Shown here in pieces: positions 12,701 through 25,986 of a stretch of 64,000 nt of DNA. The notes below the pieces were generated by a model. That model made no database searches. It saw only the letters and a program-made list of their open reading frames with translations, and was not told the DNA's origin. The translations under genes were made by a program, and so were the position numbers. This DNA comes from Sepioteuthis lessoniana (Eukaryota > Mollusca > Cephalopoda > Myopsida > Loliginidae), in NCBI GenBank assembly GCA_963585895.1, contig CAUZXS010000231.1:10001-74000 (forward strand). Direction: 5' to 3'. The first letter of the stretch is position 1, and the number at the start of each line of letters is the position of its first letter.

Positions 12701-15700
12701 CTAATCTAATATCTACCAGCATTCACGGTACCAGAAAAAAACCCGAAAAAAAACCCTGCCAGGAATAAGAGATAAAAGTATCTCGAATCACCACCCTGGA
12801 GAAAAAATAAAAAATTATAGGTCAAAAAGAAAGAAAAGGCCAACCTCGTCTGACCCCTTGAAAAAAATCAAGGGATACGCAGTCAGTTGGTCAAAAGAAA
12901 ACTAAAAACCTTCCGTGAATCCTGCAATGCTACAATTACAAAAGTGCTCAACACAAGTGGAGCCAATTATAAAATTAACTTAAATCGCGAGTCAGAAATC
13001 TTCTAGTAAAGTTTCACCTTATCGGATCATCAGGAAGCCTAACTCCAACTAATGCTAAAGAAGAAAGCGCCGTCTTATATTAACCAAAAAACCACCTAGC
13101 TTAGAATTTACATAACAAAAAAATATAAAATAAAATAGGTAAAGAAATAAGAAAAAAAAAAAAAAAAATGAATAAAAAAACCTTACTTTTATTAAAAAAA
13201 AAAAAAAAAATCTCTGAAACCTATCTCTAATTATAGAGCAACCACACCCTTTTGTGTCTACAACTAATTAACACCTCTGATCTTTGGTTTAACATATTCC
13301 TACTTTTATAAGATGCTATTGCTAAATTTTCCTCCATGCAAAGCAGACAACTCCTATCCCCAGCCCTATATTTACGGCATTTCTTTATTACTTCCCATTT
13401 CATTATAGGATCTATCCCTTTGTTATCCTTGAGCTCCCACACATAATTAGATAACCTAGTACTATGCCTATACTTCTCGTGTGAGAAACTCGTTTTATAG
13501 TTATAGTACCTAGTCTTAAAATCCCCTTGCGTCGACCCAAAATATATCTTTTTGTTTCTCTTATTATTCGGATCACTATATACTTCCACTTTATACACTA
13601 CACATTCTTGCTTACATTTGCCTTCGAGCGGACATCTAACCTTATCCTTACAATTAAATTTAGCAATCACCTTATTTTTCTCCTTACTTAATTTAGCTAT
13701 ATTACTCTTGTTTGTTATGCCATTGATGTTTGGCATGCAACTATAACTTAATTTAACACAATTCTTATTAAATATCTTATGTAACGGGCTCCCACTAGGG
13801 AAATTTCTTTTTAATAACTTAAAGAATTCTTTCCCTAAGTTATTGACTACCTCCATGTTATAAGGGGGATTAAACCATAAAATGTTCCTAGGTCTATTTC
13901 TCCTTTTTTGCGTATTACTTTCCTCCTTATCCCGATATTCTAAATTGATCCTATATCCGTCATTCTTCAAAGCCTCCTCATATTCCTGCTTGCTTCGTTC
14001 AAAAATTTCCTTGTTGGAGGAGTTATTTGATAACCTATGCTCTATTCCCTTAGGTACATGTTTAAATACCTGTGTTGGGTGATTGGATTCCCTATTCACA
14101 TAACGCAGATCCTGGTTCCTTTTTCTAAATGGAGACACAGTTCCACTATATAAGTTTAAAGTAACATCAAGATAATCGGTAATTTTTAGGTCCATCCTTA
14201 TATCTAACCTAAATCCAAACTCATCAAACAGCTTATACAATCTTTTTCTAATACCATCACATTTCTTCGGTGTGCTTTTATCCACGATAATCAAATCATC
14301 TCGGTAAAGCCCATGGCTAATTGGGTCCATAATCTTATTAATACTATACAATAATACACACCCGACGAGCTCACAAATTTCTGCCCCATCATATACCCCT
14401 ATTGAAACGTCGAAATTTCCACTCTCCCCTTTTTTTATCCATATACTATCTTCATAGTATAGTAATGTTTTATGACAATGCTTAATTATCTCCACCTTGT
14501 CTAAAGGTATTACCATATATTCCTTAGCCAAATCTAACGCTCTATCCAGTGTCCTTTCTGTTATCGAAGGGTAAAAATCTTTAATATCATATTTGATAAG
14601 GAACACCTATCATTCTTCTCGTATTCCTCAAACCACTTAATACAATCTTTTGTACTCTGCCACTGGTTGATATTTAATGCCAGCCTAAGCGAATCACATA
14701 TTTCTTGGACGATTATTTTACTAACCCTACCTATCTGTGTTTTGGCCGGGTTAATAAGCCTACATTCAGGATTAGTCTTGAAATCACTTTTGTGGTCCTT
14801 GATCGTTATGAAACAATTCTTGGTATTGTATTTTTCCACTCTGTCTACAATACCTAGTCTATGCGCCAACATTTTTGCCTCGCTATTCAACTCTTTTTGA
14901 GATCAGGTGGTGCTTTCTTATAATTCTTAACCACCTCCTTAAACATCATTTGCTTATATTTTCCCTTTTCTATTTCATGCAAATTGCCCGACTTATCCGA
15001 CTTTACAAATATGCTTTCGGACTCCTTAAATCTCCTCATATCCTCATACATTTTTTGCTGAATACTCTTGCGCATTTTCCTAAACTTTATCTCCTTAACC
15101 ATTCCTATCATTTCAGCCTCAAACTTGTCCATCTCTTTGATATGGGGCGGGGTGTTTCCTAGTTCTAAACCCATATTTCTCCCGTCCCTCCTTTTCCGTA
15201 CAGTTAATCGTATTGAGAAAAAAATATGCCTTCCACCTCATATTTTTTATTAAAGATTCTATCCTTCTCAACAGAACTAACTTATACTGATGCCTATTAG
15301 GTATTGGTATGTTTTTATATGAATAATTTATCTTCGCTCTCTCCATAGTAACAGGAGCAAAGAAAGTGCTCAATGGAAAACACCAGAGCTTAAATATTTA
15401 CTAATCTAATATCTACCAGCATTCACGGTACCAGAAAAAACCCCCGGAAAACCACCCGCCAGGAACAAGAGATAAACGTATCTTGAATCACCGCCCGGGG
15501 GAAAAAAGAAAAAAATATTGGTCAAAAAGAAAGACAAGGCCAACCTCGTCCGACCCCTTGAAAAAAATCAAGGGATACGCAGTCAGTTGGTCAAAAGAAA
15601 ACTAAAAACCTTCCGCGAATCCTGCATTGCTACAATTACAAAAGTGCTCAACACAAGTGGAGCCAATTATAAAATTAACTTAAATCGCGAGTCGAAAATC

Positions 15701-16021
15701 TTCTACTAAACTTTCACCTTATCGAATCATCAGGAAGCCTAACTCCAACTAATGCTATAGGAGAAAACGCCGTCTTATATTCACCAAAAACCCACCTAGC
15801 TTAGAATTTACATAACAAAAAAAAATATGAAATAAAATAAATAAATAAATTCAAAAAAAAAAAAAAATAAATAAAAAACCTTATTTTTATTTAAAAAAAA
15901 AAAAAAAAAATCTCTGAAACCTATCCCTAATTATAGAGCAACCACGCCTTTTTGTGTCTACAACTATTTAACACCTCTGATCTTTGGTTTAACATATCCC
16001 TACTTTTACAAGATGCTATTG

Positions 16022-16060
<39 letters not shown>

Positions 16061-16069
16061 CTGCTATTG

Positions 16070-16107
<38 letters not shown>

Positions 16108-16414
16108 TCCCCTACCCCTGTGGGGTTGAGTTCTCTGGCGAAGAAGTAATCGTGTTGCCATTAGCGATTATTGCAAGCCTCTTCGTTTGAATTGAGGTCT
16201 CGGCTACCGTTGAACGGATGTATGTAAACAATATTGTGATTCATAACCGTTTAAAATTTACTTTGTAGCTAATATCTCCTCGTGGCTGAATGGTTAGAAG
16301 CTTGTGTTGACGTTTGAGTCAACCGGGTTTCGATCCCAGCTATGGGAAGATACTGTCTAGTCACACTGATGAGTTCTGATAGAATGAAACAGATCTGTCT
16401 GTGGATGACTATAG

Positions 16415-16451
<37 letters not shown>

Positions 16452-16611
16452 CCCTGTCTGGTGGCAAAAGCTGCTTGGTAGCGCAAGGAGTGGCAGAACT
16501 GCCTTGAGCTACCGAAACTGTTATCACTCCTGTTTGGCAGCTGATGAGGGCAGGGTATCGCACATGCTTTCACTCGTTGTATGATGAAAAAAAAAAAAAA
16601 ATGTGTATGTA

Positions 16612-16661
<50 letters not shown>

Positions 16662-19600
16662 GATCATTAAATAAGTTTCCAGACTTTTTTCGTATGGGCA
16701 CTTTTATCGATAGTACACATGAAACTCTAGCACCCCTTCATTGCCATTGCTCCCAGGTCCACTGACCCGGAATGGTAGCACCTGATAGGGCCCTACCTAT
16801 AGGTTAAACAGAACTAACTTCATACTTATGCTAAACGGAATTGTTTGAATTAGAACTGTTTGACTGAACTGGATAGTTTGAAATAGAAATGTTTTTGACA
16901 ATTAAACTACAATTGAATTACATTTAAACTGCGTGCTTATGCTAAACTGAATTGTTTGAAATGGAACTGTTTTTGACATTGAAACTCAACTTACACTAAA
17001 CTGAATTGTTTAATATAGAACTATTTTGACATTTAACTGTTTGTAAACAAAAATTCTACTTATACTGAATTGAATTAGCTGAATTAGAACTGTTTGACTA
17101 AACTGAATAGCTTGAAATAGAAATGTTTTTGACAAACTATGTACTCATGCAAAACTGAGTTGTTTGAAATAGAACTATTTGCATAAAAATGGATTTGGCA
17201 TTAAATAACTTAGAAAGGTTGATATACCATAAACCCTAACCAACTGTTTGACTAAACTGAATAGCTTGAAATAGAAATGTTTTTGACAATTAAACTCTGT
17301 ACTCATGCTAAACTGAATTTTTTGAAATAGAAGTGACTATTTGCATAAAAATAGATTTGGCATTAAACAACCTAGAAAGATTGATATGCTAAAAAAGCCA
17401 AACCAACCAACCAATCTAATAAACCTATTTTATCTGTTTGTTCTTGTATCTCTTTAATGAATCCTGATAAGAGAGAAGACCTGTGCTATAATGGCTAAAG
17501 CGATGGACTGCAATATTGTAGTAAATTAGTTTAAATTTCTCTCACACTATTAGGTTCTTTTTCCAACTCATATCTTTGGGAAAGTTTTGAATTATTTTAT
17601 TCCATCCAGATATGAGTTAAATAATACCACTGCTTTTCTTCTACAAGAATGGCTTTGGTATAAAATAACACACAAAGGTTGATACGTGGTGCATTCAATA
17701 GGTTTCCAGACTTTTTTGTACAGGCATTTAAAATTGTCGTAGACTCTTGAAAATGCAGTATGTTATTGCTATACATCTTATGAGATGACTGACCAATTTT
17801 TATGATTTCAGCTTCAAAGGAACAGCTACAGCAGCAATTGGAATACACCCTACTAAAACCTGATTGTAACAGCTGGTGAATTTCAAAAATGCAATCTGGA
17901 CGTGAGGGCACTTTAGAAGAATGATATGCAATTAAATTCTGTTTTAAACTTGGAAAAAATGAAGGCAGGGAGTCTGTGAGGGATGATGAGAGGTGTGGGA
18001 GGAGTAAGGAAGTCAATACACCAGAGTTGATTGGCCAAAGAGTTAGGGTTACTATGTTGAGGTTTTAAGGGAGTTCAGGAAGAGATTCCGTCGGAAGAGG
18101 CCAGCACTCTTCAAATCGGGTCAATGGCATTTCCACCAGGACAATGCACCAGTCGACAACTCCATACTTGTCACAGACTATTTGACGAAGATGGGCATCA
18201 ACATAGCTCCTCAGCCTCCCAAAGTCCAAAGCTTGCTCCCTGTGACTTTTGGTTATTCCCTAAGCTCAAGGAAAAACTTAGAGGCGGCTGTTATGAGACA
18301 ATTGAGGAGATGAAAGAGGCTGTGACGAAGGTCATTGACACGCTCACACAAAAGGACTTCCATGGGGCCTTGAAGAAGTTGTTGGAACGGTACAACAAGT
18401 GCATTGCAGCCGGAGGAGATTACTTCGAAGGGGACTAGAGTTTCATGTGTGTACTATCAATAAAAGTGCCCATACGAAAAAAGTCTGGAAACTTATTTAA
18501 TGATCTTTGTATGTCATGAATCAAAGAAACTAAACCAATACTGACAATTCTTTTCTGACTTATTTTCGTTTGTAAAATCATTAACAATGCATATGATAAC
18601 CTTTTTTTATCAGTAAGGCTTGTATTAATTTCCCGACTGCTGTTAGTTCCTTTCTTTGTGAATTCCAGTGCATATACACAGAACTATTGATTATATATAT
18701 GAAAATAAACTAATAAAATTATAAATAAATAATGCTGGACAGTTGTTTATTAAAAACTGTTTCTCCAAAATCATTATGCATATTAGATATTCTACGACAC
18801 TGATAAACGCCATTTATTTGTACATATAATAGACATTGCACATTGATCATCTGTATTAATGATTTAACATGTAGACCGTTTTTATAGAATGCATAGAAAT
18901 TTGCATTTACACGTATAGATTTGAGTTGCTGCTTCCCGCCAAAAAAATGTGTGATGAGAGAGGTTGGACGAGATTTGAATGTGGTCCAAAACTATCCTCT
19001 GAATTGATGATATATGAAAATTGTTTCTTACTCTTGTTCAACACTAGAAAGGAAAATAAGAACTTAAAATTCAGTCTTCTGCTAAAAAGGGAAGTAATTA
19101 CTTCTTTCTTGTAAAGTTGCCTCCCTTACAAAGCGGTCAAAATATTTTTCTTTTAAAGTAATCTCCCCTGAAAAACGTTTTTTGAAAAAAGTTATCTCCC
19201 GTTATCTTCCTCTTTCTGTATACCATCTCGTCTTTAACACACAAAATTTTGATATCATTTGAGTTATTTGGATATTTGAGTTACAGTGATTAAAAATGTA
19301 TTCGTTTTACTTTTTTTTTTTTTTACCCCATTAAAGTCTAACAACGAAAAGAAACTAAGAATCTAAAATGTGTCCTTATTTTTAGGTGGAAAATTTTGCT
19401 TCTTAAATTCAAATGAAGAAATATTTATTTATTCTATGAAGAATTTATTTTTTTTTAAAAAAGGTTTTTGAGTTAGACTGTGATTAAAAATAAATATATT
19501 TTGTTCTAAGGAATGTGAAAATTATTTGTTTAAAAAATCAGTTTTTGAATTATAGATAAACAATGTTCTGGTTTAATTTTTGCTATTCTTTTTTTTTTTT

Positions 19601-22600
19601 TACTCTCGAAAAATATAACATCATCAGTAGGTATAATGAAAATAAACTAAGAAATAAAAATTTGTCCTCACAATGAAAAAAAAGGCAACAAAAAAATCAA
19701 AGAATTAAAAATGTAAATTTTTCTCTATTACAATTTCTTTTTTGGTTTACATTTAAAAGAAATAACCCTTTGTTTGAAATGTTTTTATAGTTTTTTTAGT
19801 TCTTCGTAAAATTAAGAGGTTGTGTGTTTTTTTTTTTTTTTGCATTGAATTCAAATTTTACCTACAGAATCCATGTGATATTTAAATATGGAAGGGGGTG
19901 TGTACTGAAGAACTAAGGAATTCCATTTTTTTCTTTTTTTTTACTTACTTATGAAGAACTGTGATGAGTTCCACTAATTGATTGATTTCTAATTATAGAA
20001 TCATATCATTTTATCAGTAAAAATGGCAAACCAAATTTTCTACTTTTCCTTATAAATATATTAAAGTGTATGTATGATTTTAATTTTCAATGATATCTCT
20101 TTTCTGAATTATAAGTCAATACGTACAAACGAAAATAGATGTGACTTCTTTATGTACATTAATGCCTATATGTTATGATAATAATATGCATGTTTGATGG
20201 TTTGTTTATTTTCCTATGTGTTTCGACTTTAATCTTTTTTCCGTATGAGAAATTATGATCGATAAATTTTGATTCAATAGGAAGTTTTCATTAGGGCTTG
20301 TAGATATTGCTATGTGAAAAAATATGATAATATGTATAAATGTATGTATAAAATACGTAGATGTTGTAATAATAACGACATTAATAATATAATAAATTCA
20401 TAGTTTTTAACTAAAATACTTTTTAACATAAAATACTTTTGAGTAAATGTATTTAAAAAACAATTTACTTTAGTGACATTCTAATTACAAAGTCTATTAA
20501 CCCTCTTCCTTTTTCTCTTTGATAGGACAGCCCCCCAGATATGTCCCGTTATAAATTATGTAAAAGCGGCCGGTGGAAGGTCTGTGTTGGGCTTAAACGT
20601 AAAGTCCCACTTACTTCCGCCCTAGAATCTGTGTTGACCTGCAGGAAATACTTACGAGTAAGTTACCTCTCTTTACTTTAACGAATTTAACTGATGGATT
20701 TTGTTGTGCAGTAATACTTGGTTATTAAAAAAAATGCTGGAGGTTGTCCCTATGGCATAAGGGGTAGTCTGCATACTGCACTGTGACATTGTAGTGATTT
20801 TGACCCCCAGTTGCTCTAATATATCCACTTTTGGACTAATGCCCTTAGGAAAGGCATGAACTGTCTTATCCCTCCAGCTATGAGTTAAACAGTTCCACTC
20901 CTGTTCTTCTATAAAGATGGCTTTGGCATTAGATAACCCATGAAGGTTGATATGCCATTAATTAAACAAGATCATTATACCATAGTATGGTGAGCTATGC
21001 TTGGTACTATCAAATTAAGAGATATCAATATTGATGATGGGTAAAAAAAATTGTTTGATCTCTGGATAGACATTGAATCTTGCAAGAAATTTGCATCTGT
21101 CTCATTTTTGATAATTTTTGTTGGTATATAATTATTTTCAAGAACTTTTTGTTAAAAAGTTCACAAAGCAGATGATATCCTGCAGAAACGACTAGGTGAT
21201 GATATTTCATAACATATGCCTTGGTGGTCTAATATGCTATCACATAATCTGGATGGGTCTTATATGCCACCACATATGCCAAAGGGGTCTTATATGCCAT
21301 AAAATGCAGTAGGTTTATTTTTTTTATTCATAACAGTATCCTATAAAGTATATCAGTGGACATTATGAAATGTATAAATCAATCTCTTTTTTATTTTTTT
21401 AGCTTACCCACACGACAAATGGATGGCAGCCTCTCTATTCTGCTAACGGACTTATTGTGAGCACTGACCAACACAAGGTAAGTAAATATGAGCCTCATCA
21501 TTAGATGGCTAATTATGTATTTAATCCTGCGATAGCAAAAAAAGTTTGGTTTTAAAACATCTTTTTTTTTTTTTTTTATTCATAAAAACTCTTAATTCAA
21601 ACTAGCTCTACTCTGCTTAAGAAAACTACCTTTTGTCACATCCTGGTGGAGAGGTTGGGTAAATACATAACAATTCTAAAGCTTTGGGGCATGTGGAGTA
21701 CCCCCTTCATTTCCATTATCAGGTCCAATCAGAGCTGGAGTGGTAGTACCTCTAATGATCTCATCTATGGGTCAGATCATCTTCATCATGTCGTGCCATC
21801 AGCACGGATCTCCCTGACCCTCTCTCGCCACCCTTCTCTATTGTCCATCGCTTCCGGTAGATCTTCAAGGCTATATCCTGTATCGGCACAGAGCTGTTGT
21901 ATGTAGGTTCTAGCTGGTTGTCCTGCCTTTGTTCATCCATGTGAAGGGGTCCACAGGAGTACGTCACTTATGAATTCATCCCTACTTCTCCAGCAGTGTC
22001 CTGCATGTCTGGTTCATCTAATTTTGATAGTTTTCATGATGAGTGGTACTATTTACCAACCCCTCCGCTCGGGCAGGATATGACACAAGGTCAATTTTTA
22101 CGCGGAGTTTAACAGGTTTGAATTCAGAGTTTTCCTTCTCCTAGACTAGTTGCCTCAACAAGGCTGAAGAACCTAGTCCGTCCTACTATTTATCCATAGC
22201 TGGAGGGAGAATAAGGGGGTTCATACCTTTCCCAAGGGTATTTGCCCGAAAGTGAACGTAATAGCGCGATTGGAGTACGAACTCGCGTACTACGATTCCG
22301 CAGTTCATCGCTTTAACCATTACACCACGAGGACACCCCCATGATGAGTGGTAAGTGGCCGTACAACTGTTGCTTTGTGGGGTGCTGCCTCCTGGACTTG
22401 TTCAGTATTACTCGCAGCATTCTTGTGTAGTTGCTGTCAAGCTTTTTCTCCATATGTTTAGTTAGCGTCCATGTAGTGCATCCATACAGCAGTATTGACA
22501 CGACCGCTGCTTGGAAAAAACTTTGTTTTATTTTATCTGTCAGGTCTGACTTCCATATGACCGATAGCCTATCAATAGCTGTCCATGCCTTTGCTCGTCA

Positions 22601-25600
22601 CTGTTGATGTCTCAGTTAATGAGACACTACTTACTAGGTAGGTGAACTTGTCTACTAGTTTCAGAGAGCTACCATTTAGTGTGGAGATGTTGCCTCTTTG
22701 ATTAAAGCACATGTATTCTGTCTTGTTTGCGTTGACATGGAGGCCTATTCTTGCAGCTGTTCGTTCCAGACTATGTTGCAGGGTTTTGGCTGGGGGGGGT
22801 GTATTTTTCAGAAGCGCTATGTCATTGGCGTAGTCCATGTCTGTAATTGTTTGTGCGGGGTACCTTCTGCTTCTTTGCTTTGTCACCTTAAAACCATTTT
22901 CTTTCATTTTATGGGTCAAATAGACCAGTTTAGAAATTATTAGTATTGATCAGGGGCGGGGACGGGACTAGTGCAACTCGTGCCCGGCACGACCAATAAC
23001 TCGGTCAATGTTATTCAAAATGGATTAAAAATCATCCATTAATTTCAAGCAAACATACTTAGTCTGATCTCAATTAAATTATGTATCTATTCAAGTTTCG
23101 ATCACTAAGTAGCCAAAAGTTCATAAATATATCTGGGAATAATACAACAATGCTGTTTTGAACGGATGGTCTTTGTCCGGCCACCGTCATATCCATTGAA
23201 CATCCCATAAAATCAGCTATAATGTTGAACGTGCAATCTGTGACAGGCACTAGACCCTTATAATAACAGTAATGTTAGAGAAATACGCTTTTGGCTGTAG
23301 CCAATAGCAAGAGCAACTCAAACACCATGCTCAAAAATATTAGCACTATGTGACTGCTGACAGAGAGAGAGAGAGGGGGGGATAGCAGATTATAGTCGTC
23401 GCCGACGTCATCATCATCGCTATGGTAAATGTTGGTTAAACGGCGTGTTTTAATTCGTTTTTTCACTAACAGATCTCTATTTCTTTAATGAATGTTGCAT
23501 ATATTACATTCTGTAACTAAAATTTGTTTATTTGAATACATTTTCAACAAATATCTTTATTTTAAGCGAAATTGAAACTACTAGCTATGTTTGTGTATAT
23601 TGTCATCAGTTTCTTTATTCTAATAAACATATTTTTCTTGTCATAGTAATGAACATCTTCTCTTTTCTTCTATACTTTTGAAAGAAAAAAAATATCTTAT
23701 CTACTGTATTAACAAGACTACAAATTATATAGTATCTTGATTGTTTACAAAAAAAAACACCATGCAAGGTACGTTTGTCAATCTGTGCTATACAATGGAG
23801 AATCACGCAATAGCAACTATGATGACTTACTTTGGGTCCACGGACTGAAGTTGACAGAGGGGTGGGCACGAGTAGCAAAAATAGGCTAGAGTCGCCACTG
23901 GTATTGATAAGTAATGATAGTAAAACTATGTGCCAACAAATGATTATTATTATTATTCAATAGAAATAGTTAGCTGAAAACATTATTGTATATAAATAAT
24001 GAGTATTGAATAGGAATACTTGAAACCATATAACTGTGTGCAGATTATTTGTATTAGATAGGAATACTTGAAACTATAAATTATTTGTATGAGAGTACTA
24101 CTTGTTTGACTTGAGATTTCCGCTTCCTAGATTATTTGCCAGCCCAGTCGACTGGGAGAGGGTCTGCAGAATATGCCCAATGCATCCGCCATAAAACACA
24201 ACCAACTAGATTGGTTGCCATATCGAGGGTAAAGAGCCCAATCTAACCTATTATTTACTCATAGCGAGAGAGAAAGTTGAATTCATATCTTTGCCCAGAG
24301 TATTAGTGTTGAATAGTGACAGAAAGAAGATTTCTTTGATACTATTTACCAACCCCTCCGCTTGGGCAGGATATGACACAAGGTCAATTTTTAAGCGGAG
24401 TTTAACAGGTTTGAATTCAGAGATTCCTTCTCCTAGACTAGTTGCCTAACCAAGGCTGAAGAACCTAGTCTGTCCTACTATTTACCCATAGCTGGAGGGA
24501 GAATAATTGGATTCATACCTTTCCCAAGGGTATTAGTGCTATGTGAAATGCAATCAGTCTCGTCCAGGATTTGAACTCGTGTCACCGTGACCATTTCCTA
24601 CGACGATAACGACTACACCACTTTGATAGGCTGCGTTAGTTACGAGGGGGGGGTAAACAGGATGCATATCTGTGTCTTAAGATCAACAAAACATGGCGGA
24701 AATGCCACGTGAATTGGGTGGGTGGAGTGCCGGAAGGAAGTGTGACCATGAGAATTACGTGGGTTTCTGAAGGTTTTTGACCTGAAGTGAGAACAAAGGA
24801 GAATGAAGAAGCTGGCAGAAGAGCTGATTGACATCACACCACTCTTGGCACTAGCCTTGCACTAGATGGCCCAGGATTTGAGAGGTAGAGAGAGTTCTGG
24901 ACTGTGAGACTCCTGCAAGTAGAAGAAGCATAAAGAAACAGACTCGCTCAAGTCAAAAGCAGGTATGATCCCAGAAGAAAGGGTTCCTTACGAAGGCCCT
25001 GAAGTTGAAAAACATATAGAAGCTGAGATGATTTGATGTTTTGAGTTGGCCTTGTACCAATCTTGCGAAAGAAGAATGAAGAAGCAGAGATGATTAAATG
25101 CATCTGTGAAAGCAGAATGAAGTTCTGTGAAAGCAGAATGAAGAAGAAGCAGTTCACTGAGGATTCTGCGTCTCTCTCTCTGTGTATATCTTAGCCGTTC
25201 CTTGATTCTCTCTTTCACTTCACTATTTCATACCTTCTGTAATAAAAGGAAAAGAAAAGAAGCAGACTATATTTTTATATATTAAGAAATGTTGTCTGTT
25301 TATTCCCAGTATATAACATTTGCGCTATGTGAACTACAAACAGCCATGCTGTGGATTTGAACACTGATTACCAAGTCCATTTCCTATGATGACACCTGTT
25401 AATGCCATGTGGTGACAGTATTGTACCTTGTTACATCTTGTCAGCTTTACATAGAAGAGTCTTTGAGTTCAGTTCTTGCAGAAACCTACAATTTTAATTT
25501 TTGTTTTCATCAAGCTAGTCTGGCAGACCTTCACAAGTGAGTTTGATTCTAAATGGGTGCTCTGTATTCTTGCCCCTGTGCCAAACTAAGCTAAGTGTAG

Positions 25601-25954
25601 TAAAGTACAATAGATGTTCATGAATATTTGTCAATTTTTGCCCTTTGTCTTTCAGGTGTCTGATTCTGTATCCTGCGTTCCCATGCAAGGCTCTTTGGCA
25701 GAAATGATTCACTGTTGTTTGGAGGAGGAGTTCAATTACCATGAAGGATTGATAATGGCACTGAATTTCATCTCAGCTGGAGCCTATCTACCTCCACAAA
25801 CTTGTTATTTCTTCATGAAGGACATTCTCTTGGTGAGTCAGATGTCAATTTGGCCTGTGTTTTGGGTGGAAATTTGAATTTTAGATAATTGAGTAGGATC
25901 AGTAAGAAATTGCTTGAGTGTCATTTTACGTTTTACAATTCAATGTGAATAAAT

Positions 25955-25986
<32 letters not shown>

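Larger units (their letters stand above)
12695..16019 (-). mobile_element. Penelope-like retroelement with GIY-YIG endonuclease
   Basis: About 3.3 kb read on the minus strand. Direct repeats at 12695-13321 and 15395-16019 share nearly their whole length at a 2,700-bp offset. As in other Penelope-like elements, the repeat includes the 3' end of the coding region, so the upstream copy is a 5'-truncated tandem partner. Between them is a reverse transcriptase-endonuclease gene broken by frameshifts. Both repeats carry a hammerhead-like core. TA microsatellites border both ends. Confidence 0.88.
17470..18540 (+). repeat. SINE C copy split by a mariner
   Basis: Head and body are at 17470-17684 (tRNA-like head 'tataatggctaaagcg', 'gcttttcttctacaagaatg', 'ggctttgg'); the tail 'atgaatcaaagaaactaaac' resumes at 18512. 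The mariner lies between. Confidence 0.85.

Noticed and set aside
16276-16349. Functional tRNA gene
   Set aside because: The B box has an extra T and the acceptor stem does not close; it is read as the promoter part of a SINE.
16538-16560. CTGATGAG at 16538 as another hammerhead
   Set aside because: No GAAA at a usable distance; a circularly permuted (type II) reading using GAAAC near 16513 leaves stems unpaired or with large bulges.
24948-25218. Two overlapping minus-strand open frames of about 70 codons
   Set aside because: They lie opposite a repetitive 'gaagcagaatgaag' stretch of an LTR and have no family match I recognise.
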